NCBI GenBank assembly: GCA_000403945.1
Contig: APFI01000213.1
Span: forward strand, 1 to 5,228
Source of the DNA: Desulfovibrio sp. Dsv1
GTDB taxonomy: Bacteria > Desulfobacterota > Desulfovibrionia > Desulfovibrionales > Desulfovibrionaceae
DNA: 5,228 bases
Direction of reading: 5' to 3'
Numbering within the stretch: the first letter of the stretch is position 1; the number at the start of each line of letters is the position of its first letter. A program made the translations under genes and the position numbers. The notes beneath the pieces are model-generated. The model had not been told where the DNA came from. It worked only from the letters and a program-made list of their open reading frames with translations, and did no database searches. Positions 1 to 5,228 of this stretch are shown piece by piece.

Positions 1-17
1 CATTTGGCATTTTTCAT
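1..17 (-). CDS. possible start of a further minus-strand gene, cut by the window edge
   Basis: An ATG at 17-15 opens a frame that reads M-K-N-A-K and then leaves the window. A GAG at 27-25 lies 7 bases upstream and could serve as a weak ribosome binding site. Another in-frame ATG at 38-36 would add M-T-L-L-S-E-I in front but has no binding site. It would be the next gene after the hydantoinase-family gene, 60 bases beyond its stop. Five codons are too few to call a product or even to be sure that this is coding. Confidence 0.22.
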
Positions 18-53
18 GATTTCACTCAGAAGAGTCATCAGGGAATCATGAAA
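12..53. repeat. inverted repeat with a nested small hairpin, beyond the hydantoinase gene
   Basis: Bases 12-21 and 44-53 are perfect reverse complements (10 bp). A G-T wobble (22/43) and one more pair (23/42) extend the stem to 12 bp. The 18-base loop contains a second stem, ACTC at 24-27 with GAGT at 32-35. Neither strand has a run of T after the stem, so it is not a standard intrinsic terminator. It could still help end or protect the transcript of the gene ending at 78. In the minus-strand RNA it could also mask the possible start codon at 17-15, which lies inside the 3' arm. Confidence 0.6.
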
Positions 54-77
54 TGACTTCTAATCAGCACTTCTCCG

Positions 78-1811
78 TCACAATCGTCCCGCAATGCCCG
101 GCACCACTTGGCATGCCACCCGGATATCCTTGGATCCGTAGCCACCGTCGTCCAAGGTGGCGAAAAGGTCTGCCTCCACCACTTCCACGGCCGCGTCCGG
201 CACGCCCTCGGCGGCCAGATGGGCGGCCAGCAGTTCTCCGGCACGGCGCTCGGCGGCGTCCAGTGTATAGCCCTTGCTGATGCGCTCCTCCAGATCCAGA
301 GCGGGCGCGCGCAGCAGGCCGCGTCCCGTGTCCGCGTAAATTTCCAGCCCGGCTGTGGGGAGGGTCAGGGCCGCGCCTACAGCATTGGCCACGGCGGCGT
401 GCGGCGGACTGGCCACCGGCAGGTTCAGGGCCGCGCCCAGACGCTCTCGGATGCAGTCCGCCGGGCCGCCTACCAGCCAGATTCGTTGGGGCCGGGCCTC
501 GCGCGCGGCCTTGAGCGCGGCCAAGGTGTAAATGGGCCGGGCGTTCACGGCCTCCACAAGCTCGCACGCGGCCCTCGCCACCCGCGCCAGAGCGTCGTCC
601 ACAGCCTTTTGGGCCAGAACACGCGCATCCAGGCCGTGAGCGGCGGCCAGCGCCGCCAGCCCCTTGCGGGAAGCGGCTACATCACCCCGGTTAGCAGAAG
701 CGCCAGAGGCGGCCTCGCCGTCCAGTGCTTTCAGGGCATCCAGCAGCGTGGGCCGCGCGCCGCCGAAGGCCAAGGCCGGTCCTTCGCGCAGCGGGCCGGT
801 ATGTACGCACGCGTCCCGCCCTGCACCGTCCACGCTGAGCAGGGAATCCCCGCCCACGCCAATGGACGTGGAAGCTAGAGCGCGCACCAGCGTTCGGCGG
901 CCTTGCAGCAGCATGCCACTGCGGTCAATGACCGGCGAGCCGTCGAAGAACAGGGCCATGTCCGTGGTGGTGCCGCCCATGTCCAGCAGCAGAGAGCAGC
1001 CCTGCTCCGTTTCCGGGCAGAGGGCCATGACGCCCATGACGCTGGCCGCCGGGCCGGACAGAATGGACTGCACCGGTTCGCGCCGCGAAAGGGATGCCGG
1101 CACCGCACCTCCGTCAGCCTTGAGCAGACGTGTGGCCGCGTGGATGCCCGCTTCGGCTAGGGCCGCTTCCACGGCGTCCAGAAAATTGTTGTGCAGGTTT
1201 TGCACGGCCGCGTTGTAATAGGCCGTGGCTACCCGGCGCGGGAAATTAAGCCGGCCCGAGAGTCGGTGCCCTAGGGTGACGGGCAGGTCCGAAGCCTTGA
1301 CAACCGCCGCGCCCATGGCTTGCTCGTGGGCCGGATTGCGCGGCGAAAACTTGCCCACGCAGGCCACGGCGGCCACGCCTTCATCACGCCAGCGGGCCGC
1401 CCGCCGGGCCAGTTCGCCGGTTTGCAGGGGGCCAACCTCCACGCCTCGGTGGTCTAGGCCGCCGGGAACCACGCAGACGTGTTCTCCCAAGCCAAACCGC
1501 GCGGGATCCAGACCCGGCCCTGCGGAAAGCGCCAAGCCCACGCTGTCGGTCCGGCCCTGCACTAGTGCGTTGACCGCCAGGGTAGTGCCCAGAGTCACGC
1601 GCTCCACTCCGGTCAAAAGCGCCGCGTCCGTGCCACCCAGCTCCCCGGCCAAGGCCGCCAGCACTTCCCGCACCGAGGTGGGCAGATCTTCATGGCGGGT
1701 TTTGACCTTGGCCGACGCCGCCAGACACGGATTTGCCCCGTTGCCCGTGATTAGCACCGCGTCGGTATGTGTGCCGCCCGCGTCAATGCCCAGCACTGTG
1801 CTTTTTTTCAT
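78..1811 (-). CDS. hydantoinase/5-oxoprolinase family protein, compact HyuA-type ATPase subunit
   Basis: Family members use ATP to activate a cyclic amide or ketone (5-oxoproline, hydantoins, acetone, acetophenone) for hydrolysis or carboxylation, usually with a HyuB-type partner in the cytoplasm. The 577-residue protein shows the actin/Hsp70-type ATP fold: phosphate-1 loop GIDAGGTHTD (8-17), TLGTTLAVNAL (73-83), KADGG (231-235), SGPAASV (252-258), phosphate-2 loop LLLDMGGTTTDM (274-285), SIGVGGDS (316-323) and adenosine motif LVGGPAD (446-452). Better-known HyuA and oxoprolinase A subunits are longer, roughly 650-700 residues, so this one lacks most of the extra C-terminal domain; shorter stand-alone versions are known. 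The start at 1811 was chosen because GGAG lies 5 bases upstream and the next residues lead directly into the ATP loop; a TTG at 1856 would add 15 unlikely residues. No HyuB gene is seen here. The substrate cannot be told. The family call is firm. Confidence 0.93.
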   Translation of the reverse strand: MKKSTVLGIDAGGTHTDAVLITGNGANPCLAASAKVKTRHEDLPTSVREVLAALAGELGGTDAALLTGVERVTLGTTLAVNALVQGRTDSVGLALSAGPGLDPARFGLGEHVCVVPGGLDHRGVEVGPLQTGELARRAARWRDEGVAAVACVGKFSPRNPAHEQAMGAAVVKASDLPVTLGHRLSGRLNFPRRVATAYYNAAVQNLHNNFLDAVEAALAEAGIHAATRLLKADGGAVPASLSRREPVQSILSGPAASVMGVMALCPETEQGCSLLLDMGGTTTDMALFFDGSPVIDRSGMLLQGRRTLVRALASTSIGVGGDSLLSVDGAGRDACVHTGPLREGPALAFGGARPTLLDALKALDGEAASGASANRGDVAASRKGLAALAAAHGLDARVLAQKAVDDALARVARAACELVEAVNARPIYTLAALKAAREARPQRIWLVGGPADCIRERLGAALNLPVASPPHAAVANAVGAALTLPTAGLEIYADTGRGLLRAPALDLEERISKGYTLDAAERRAGELLAAHLAAEGVPDAAVEVVEADLFATLDDGGYGSKDIRVACQVVPGIAGRL

Positions 1812-1816
1812 GCCTG

Positions 1817-1820
1817 CTCC
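1817..1820 (-). promoter_or_regulatory. ribosome binding site of the hydantoinase-family gene
   Basis: GGAG on the minus strand ends 5 bases before the ATG at 1811. This decides the start: the upstream TTG at 1856, which is in the same frame, has no comparable site. Confidence 0.7.
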
Positions 1821-1855
1821 GCCTTGAGCGAAAAAAGCTGAATGTTGCGGGGCCA

Positions 1856-1885
1856 AGCATACGCCATACGGCTCTGCCGGGCCAA
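1856..1885 (-). promoter_or_regulatory. weak promoter-like pair in the 86-base gap before the hydantoinase gene
   Basis: On the minus strand TTGGCC (1885-1880) and TATGCT (1861-1856) are 18 bases apart, each matching 4 of 6 bases of the sigma-70 consensus. They lie 45 bases upstream of the ATG at 1811. In G+C-rich DNA such pairs are common by chance, so this is only a candidate for separate expression of the gene. The gap (1812-1897) also has a CATACG repeat at 1858 and 1865 and no convincing terminator. Confidence 0.18.
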
Positions 1886-1897
1886 GGTTTTCCGGTT

Positions 1898-3874
1898 CTA
1901 CGGCCGCGCGCAGCGCACCTGATTCAGGATCGTCAGCCTAGACAGCATGGAGGCGAGGGCGTGGCGCAGCCTGCGTTCCGCATCGTCCGCCAGTCCGGAC
2001 TGGACGTCCGCGAAAGCCTTGCCCAGCGCCGTTTCAATATATGCTTTATTTTTCTGCACAATTTTTTGCCGGTTCGTTTCCGTGAGGAAAAACCTGGGCA
2101 GCTTGCTCTTCCACAAAAAGCCTTTGGCCACTTTTCCCATGCCCCAGACTCCCACAAAGGCCGCGCCGCCGCCCAGCACGGCGGAGACGGCCTCACCCGT
2201 GTGCGCTATGGCTCCGGCCACGGCGTAGGCGGCAATGCTCGGCAGCACTGCCGAGACCATGAAGTCCATGATATTCAGAAAAGCCAGACGCGACACCTTG
2301 ACGCTGACGGCGTCGAAAAAGTCATTGGTGATGGCCCGCGCGGGGAAATCAAAGCGCGGCGCTAGCGGGACGCCGTTCCGGCGTAGCCAAGCCCTGAAAC
2401 GCTGCCGCAATTCATACTGGATTTCCTCGCGCAGCACTTCCGTCTTTTCCCTGATGACGGCCAGCAGACCGGCATCGCTCTGGATGTTTTCCATAAAGGC
2501 CTGCTCCAGTTGCTCCACGGTTTTTTGCACTTTCTGGGCTTCTTCCAGCACGGGCATGATGTCCCGGTCTACAATCCGCTCCGTGCACAGACGCACGGCG
2601 AATGTGGCGTGCTTGGCCACGATATTCCGCACCACTTCGCAGGCATGATCCGCAAAGGTCTCGAGTTTCTCGCCCAGAAGCGCCCGCGCGGCGGCATGCG
2701 ACTCGGAAAGGAGCGGATAGAGGGCTAGGCCGTAGGCGATGTCCTCATATGTGCGGCGGCTCATGGCCCACTCGGCGGCGGGGAAAAGCTCCCGCGCCAT
2801 GTTCCGGACGAAAAACCAGCGGCTGCTGCCGCCCGTGAGAATAACTTTTGAAATATCCCGGCGGCCGTCAATACCGCAGAGAATGCTTCTGAACCAGGAG
2901 AGCAGTCCGATCCGTCTGCCTTGCAGCATATCCCGGGCCTGCGGGCTCAGGCCGCCCCTGTCGGCATACTGGCCCAGCATGGCGCGCAGGCTGTCCGTGA
3001 TCGCGTAGTTTTCCGCATCCCTGATGAAATCTTCCCGCGTATAGTCGTGAACATAGGCGTCCTGTCTGTTCCCGCAGGTGTCATGCCACACAGCGTGCAG
3101 GCTGACCCTGCTCGTCCCGTCCAAGGCCACGGCGTCCGAAAAACGCTCCTTTTCGGCCTTGCACTGAATCCAGTGCAGATAATATTCATAGTCGGAGCCG
3201 GGCGCGTTCCGCCGGAACTGTTCGTTTCTACTGCAGAAAACCTGAAACAGCAAATCATCGAACAAGCGCCCGCCAAACAGGGGGTCGCCGCCGTTCTGAA
3301 GCACGTCCATGCTTTCCAGACTGGTGAAATCGCAGGTGCCACCGCCGAAATCCAGGATGAGCGCCTTGTTTTCGATATCGTCGATACTCAGAGCTCCGGA
3401 CTGGAGGCAGGAAATCATGGCCGCGTCCGACTCTCTGACAAAGGCGGGGCGGGGCCAGCCGGCCCGTACGAAACATTGGGCCAGATTGAGGCTGAAATCC
3501 TCCCTGGTCCGGGAAGGCATGCCCACATAGATGCGGCTTTCAGGCTCCAGAACGCCATCGGGTAGCGCAGCGCGCAGTTCGCGCAGAAAATCCGTCATCC
3601 ACTCCATGGCCTCGGAGTCGCCGTGGGCGATTTCGGGCTTGAATTGGCTGCGCAGGGTCCGCGCGGGCATGGCGGCACGATTGATGTGGTATTCGCTTTC
3701 CGCGATGTTGCCGATGAGCAGGGGCTTATGGTCCTGATAGAGAATCGCTGTGGCTATGCAGCCGTTTTCATCGCTGATACGCGGCAGCGTCAGCGGAGCG
3801 GGCTCGGCCGAAACGCCGCCGGTCCCGTAGAGGTAGGTATTGGTGGTGCCGAGATCAATGCCGATACTCTTCAT
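1898..3874 (-). CDS. divergent Hsp70-family ATPase with membrane-associated helical C-terminus
   Basis: The first ~390 of 658 residues form an Hsp70 nucleotide-binding domain: phosphate-1 loop IGIDLGTTNTYLY (4-16), VGMPSRTRED (117-126, the place of DnaK's VPAYF), phosphate-2 loop LILDFGGGTCDFT (172-184), FGGRLFDD (200-207), KAEKERFS (239-246), adenosine motif VILTGGSSR (344-352) and YEDIAYGLALY (376-386). The acidic and threonine residues expected for ATP hydrolysis (D7, T10, T11, D175, T180) are present, so it is probably active. There is no DnaK linker (VLLLD type) and no beta-sandwich substrate domain. Instead come charged helices with likely coiled coil (about 435-500), two hydrophobic stretches (about 532-556 and 560-588, Gly/Ala-rich) that could form a membrane hairpin, and amphipathic helices (600-650). 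It starts 3 bases after the GrpE-like membrane gene, so the two are probably co-translated partners. It is not the housekeeping DnaK. The client is unknown. Confidence 0.9.
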   Translation of the reverse strand: MKSIGIDLGTTNTYLYGTGGVSAEPAPLTLPRISDENGCIATAILYQDHKPLLIGNIAESEYHINRAAMPARTLRSQFKPEIAHGDSEAMEWMTDFLRELRAALPDGVLEPESRIYVGMPSRTREDFSLNLAQCFVRAGWPRPAFVRESDAAMISCLQSGALSIDDIENKALILDFGGGTCDFTSLESMDVLQNGGDPLFGGRLFDDLLFQVFCSRNEQFRRNAPGSDYEYYLHWIQCKAEKERFSDAVALDGTSRVSLHAVWHDTCGNRQDAYVHDYTREDFIRDAENYAITDSLRAMLGQYADRGGLSPQARDMLQGRRIGLLSWFRSILCGIDGRRDISKVILTGGSSRWFFVRNMARELFPAAEWAMSRRTYEDIAYGLALYPLLSESHAAARALLGEKLETFADHACEVVRNIVAKHATFAVRLCTERIVDRDIMPVLEEAQKVQKTVEQLEQAFMENIQSDAGLLAVIREKTEVLREEIQYELRQRFRAWLRRNGVPLAPRFDFPARAITNDFFDAVSVKVSRLAFLNIMDFMVSAVLPSIAAYAVAGAIAHTGEAVSAVLGGGAAFVGVWGMGKVAKGFLWKSKLPRFFLTETNRQKIVQKNKAYIETALGKAFADVQSGLADDAERRLRHALASMLSRLTILNQVRCARP

Positions 3875-3877
3875 CTT

Positions 3878-4975
3878 TCACTCCCGCGACGGTCCCTGTT
3901 CCCCGGCATCACGCTGCACATGGCCCCTGACAATCTTTTCGCCGGCCATGTAGCAACGCTTGAGGATGCGGCAGCGGTCCCCGTCCCTGACCAGGCCCAC
4001 CATATCGTAGAATTTTTCGTGCTCCCCGCTGTTCCAGACCAGAAAATCGTCTTGGCCGGAATCCGTTTCATAGCCCACGGCGGCCAGCTTTTCGGCCAGA
4101 AAGGCCCTGGTGTCCGCGTCGAAGGCATCCAGCATCTGGATGACGTCCCGCGCGAGAAGACAATCGTTTTTGGGGCACTTCACGGAATTCGGATCAGGAT
4201 TCCGGCTGTTTTTCAGCTCGGCCAGTTCGGTGTCACGGCGGCCCAGCTCCTCAAAAAAGACGAGCAGACAACGCATCCTCTCCGCCGCCTGTTTTTGCAG
4301 CGAATATTTGAAGGCCGTCACATCCGGGGCAGTGATCTTTTTGGACAGAAGAACAAAAAGAAAGGCGGCCCCCAGCAGCAGATGCCAGCGTTTCAGCATG
4401 CCCGGTGCGGTTTCCCCGCTTCCAAAAACCGTCTGCTTGATTCCGGCCCAAGAGGTCAGACGGAGCATGCCCGACATCAGACCCACGGCGAACCCGGACA
4501 AGGTTCCGAGCCCCAGAAAGCCCAGCGTCCACAAGCGCGCCTTGGAATTGGCCGAAAGATATTCCGAAGCGTAAAACATGGCCCAGACCGCGACCACGCG
4601 GATGATGTCCCCGCCCATGTCCAGCAAGCCCAGTACTGTGGATAAAAGGCCGCCCAGCAGATAGCCAAGGAAGGCGATGCCCCCCATGGACAAAAAGGAA
4701 GAGCGCTTCTGGTACAGGGCTTCAGTGGAGAAATTCGGCATGTCCCCGGCCAGCCGCCACCTGAACTCGTCGGGCAGCGTATTGCCGCAGGCGTCGGCAC
4801 CACCGGTCTCGGCGCAAACTGCCGCGCCGAGGTCCACTAGCTCCGTCTTCAGATCATACAAAATTCGTTGATGTTGCGCGTAATCTTCGGGAAAGGAAAC
4901 TATTTTTCCCACTGCGGCGTCGGCCAGACGCGCGACGCTTTCTTCAAGTTCAAGCCTTTTTTCCTGTGGCTCCAT
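3878..4975 (-). CDS. four-helix membrane protein with a GrpE-like C-terminal domain
   Basis: The 365-residue protein has a soluble N-terminus (1-93), four hydrophobic segments (about 94-117, 121-139, 147-171, 198-211) and a soluble C-terminus. Lysines and arginines just before the first (K90, R91) and after the last (K212, K213) suggest both ends are cytoplasmic. A charged helix (222-256, QKQAAERMRCLL onward) follows the membrane. The last ~65 residues resemble the end of GrpE: a helix ending in LAAVGYE, then HEKFYDMVGLV (319-329), then KRCYMAGEKIVRGHV (339-353), comparable with GrpE's HEAV..V and QKGY..NGR.IR...V. GrpE releases ADP from Hsp70, and an Hsp70 gene follows after 3 bases, which supports this reading. 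Cysteines C54/C63 and C267-x4-C272 might pair or bind metal. The start at 4975 has GGGA 6 bases upstream; an ATG at 5011 would add 12 residues but lacks a binding site. The gene is certain; the GrpE link is an inference without a search. Confidence 0.85.
   Translation of the reverse strand: MEPQEKRLELEESVARLADAAVGKIVSFPEDYAQHQRILYDLKTELVDLGAAVCAETGGADACGNTLPDEFRWRLAGDMPNFSTEALYQKRSSFLSMGGIAFLGYLLGGLLSTVLGLLDMGGDIIRVVAVWAMFYASEYLSANSKARLWTLGFLGLGTLSGFAVGLMSGMLRLTSWAGIKQTVFGSGETAPGMLKRWHLLLGAAFLFVLLSKKITAPDVTAFKYSLQKQAAERMRCLLVFFEELGRRDTELAELKNSRNPDPNSVKCPKNDCLLARDVIQMLDAFDADTRAFLAEKLAAVGYETDSGQDDFLVWNSGEHEKFYDMVGLVRDGDRCRILKRCYMAGEKIVRGHVQRDAGEQGPSRE
3881..3885 (-). promoter_or_regulatory. ribosome binding site of the Hsp70 gene, inside the end of the upstream gene
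   Basis: GGGAG on the minus strand lies 6 bases before the ATG at 3874. It forms part of the last two codons of the upstream gene, whose TGA (3880-3878) sits in the spacer. This arrangement suggests translational coupling of the two proteins. Confidence 0.75.
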
Positions 4976-5042
4976 GGAGGTTCCCGTGCCGGAATTTTGG
5001 AACACGCGCATCCATTTCTGCGGTTTGCGTGCAGGCCGCCGG

Positions 5043-5055
5043 ATGCTTTCAGCAT
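5043..5055. repeat. 13-base hairpin at the likely start of the transcript
   Basis: ATGCT (5043-5047) and AGCAT (5051-5055) are perfect reverse complements around a 3-base loop. It overlaps the left arm of the larger inverted repeat and would lie at or just after the expected transcription start of the membrane-protein gene. Confidence 0.45.
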
Positions 5056-5076
5056 ATACTAATTCCGGATATATGC
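5052..5076. promoter_or_regulatory. 25-base inverted repeat, probable operator of the GrpE-like/Hsp70 pair
   Basis: GCATATA (5052-5058) is perfectly complementary to TATATGC (5070-5076) across an 11-base spacer, and the spacer contains the palindrome TCCGGA (5064-5069). The two arms are 18 bases apart centre to centre, close to two helical turns, as expected for a dimeric repressor or activator. It covers the -10 region of the promoter candidate, so a bound protein would block transcription of the pair. The regulator is not identified. Confidence 0.5.
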
Positions 5077-5084
5077 CCGCGCAA
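5056..5084 (-). promoter_or_regulatory. candidate promoter for the GrpE-like/Hsp70 pair
   Basis: On the minus strand TTGCGC (5084-5079) and TAGTAT (5061-5056) are 17 bases apart, in an A+T-rich patch that stands out from the surrounding DNA. Transcription would start near 5048, leaving a leader of about 70 bases to the ATG at 4975 or about 35 to the one at 5011. The -35 matches only 3 of 6 consensus bases, so this is a plausible rather than a strong promoter. Confidence 0.35.
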
Positions 5085-5150
5085 GACCCGGAAGCTACCG
5101 CAAACCTCGAGAAAAGAAATCCTCTCCGCTAGGGGCCGTCTCTAGGGTGT

Positions 5151-5160
5151 GTTTGCAAAC
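5151..5160. promoter_or_regulatory. perfect 10-base palindrome GTTTGCAAAC
   Basis: The ten bases read the same on both strands. They end 2 bases before a consensus TATAAT on the plus strand, so they would lie in the spacer of a rightward promoter. This is a typical position for a repressor site. The symmetry does not extend beyond ten bases. Confidence 0.4.
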
Positions 5161-5162
5161 CT

Positions 5163-5168
5163 TATAAT
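5163..5168 (+). promoter_or_regulatory. consensus -10 hexamer TATAAT of a possible rightward promoter
   Basis: A perfect TATAAT sits about 28 bases before an ATG at 5196. No -35 hexamer is seen 16-18 bases upstream (CTCTAG lies there), so it would need an activator or be a chance match. It faces away from the three genes and could drive a divergent gene. Confidence 0.3.
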
Positions 5169-5195
5169 CAGGCCTGGTTCGTGTAGCCCCTGGAC

Positions 5196-5228
5196 ATGCG
5201 CCATACCGACATTTCCGCTGAGACCCGG
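5196..5228 (+). CDS. possible start of a divergent gene, cut by the window edge
   Basis: An ATG at 5196-5198 opens a frame of 11 codons (M-R-H-T-D-I-S-A-E-T-R) to the end of the window. It stands a suitable distance after the TATAAT at 5163, but the only ribosome-binding-like bases are GGA at 5192-5194, which is too close. If real, it would share the control region with the GrpE-like/Hsp70 pair and might be their regulator. Eleven codons do not allow a product call. Confidence 0.22.
   Translation, partial: MRHTDISAETR

Noticed and set aside
108..878. Plus-strand open frame of 256 codons opposite the hydantoinase gene
   Set aside because: It is Gly/Arg/Gln-rich with no motif or binding site, opposite a gene whose ATP motifs are clear. 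The same holds for the plus-strand frames at 1225-1827 and 2921-3565.
1802..1808. Run of seven A on the minus strand at the start of the hydantoinase gene, a possible slippage site
   Set aside because: It encodes the ordinary opening M-K-K-S and the frame is intact; a single short run gives no evidence of programmed slippage.
1812..1856. Longer N-terminus of the hydantoinase protein from a TTG at 1856
   Set aside because: TTG is a rare start, no ribosome binding site precedes it, and the extra 15 residues lie before the normal start of the ATP loop. The ATG at 1811 has GGAG at the right distance.
1898..3874. Assignment of the Hsp70 gene as the housekeeping dnaK
   Set aside because: The substrate-binding domain and linker are missing, several motifs are divergent (VGMPSRTRED, GGGTCD) and the C-terminus is hydrophobic.
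3623..4645. Long plus-strand open frame of 340 codons across the Hsp70/membrane-gene junction
   Set aside because: It lies opposite two well-supported genes, shows no recognisable motif, has a low-complexity shadow-like composition and spans the junction of the true genes. G+C-rich coding DNA often leaves such frames open on the other strand.
5171..5195. GGTTCG followed by a C-rich stretch, resembling a tRNA T-arm
   Set aside because: The bases do not form a 5-bp T-stem with a 7-base loop, and no anticodon arm or acceptor stem can be found around it.
5088..5228. Minus-strand frames open from the right edge, as the tail of an upstream gene in the same operon
   Set aside because: Two of the frames stay open for 28 and about 46 codons, but their translations look random and there is a promoter-like, palindrome-rich region in the same place. 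They cannot be excluded without sequence beyond 5228.

Overview
The window holds three complete genes, all on the minus strand and read from right to left. Short control-region sequence lies at the right end (4976-5228) and 77 bases lie beyond the last gene at the left end. The DNA is G+C-rich and coding-dense, with ATG starts behind GGAG-type ribosome binding sites, which fits a Gram-negative bacterium. Sulfate-reducing Deltaproteobacteria such as Desulfovibrionaceae are one possibility, but this is a guess from general look and not from a marker gene. Nothing points to a phage, transposon, CRISPR array or stable RNA.

The right-hand two genes form a tight pair. The first (3878-4975) encodes a protein with about four membrane segments. 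Its cytoplasmic C-terminal domain resembles the end of GrpE, the nucleotide exchange factor of Hsp70. The second (1898-3874) begins 3 bases after the first one stops and encodes a divergent Hsp70. That protein has a complete ATPase domain, but the usual substrate-binding domain is replaced by a helical, coiled-coil-rich region carrying a hydrophobic hairpin. The two together look like a dedicated membrane-bound Hsp70 and its own exchange factor. No J-domain (HPD motif) is visible in either protein. The client and the purpose are unknown, and the GrpE relationship is my reading of the pattern, not a search result.

The third gene (78-1811) follows after 86 bases and encodes a compact ATP-grasping subunit of the hydantoinase/5-oxoprolinase (HyuA) family. 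It shares only the broad actin/Hsp70/sugar-kinase ATPase fold with its neighbour and has no obvious functional link to it. It may be read through from the pair or may have its own weak promoter in the 86-base gap.

Upstream of the pair, the control region contains a 25-base inverted repeat that overlaps the best promoter candidate, a small hairpin just downstream of it, and a separate perfect 10-base palindrome beside a consensus -10 hexamer facing right. The last feature may drive a divergent gene that begins at about 5196 and leaves the window. At the left end a 42-base inverted repeat lies beyond the hydantoinase gene and overlaps a possible start of another minus-strand gene.
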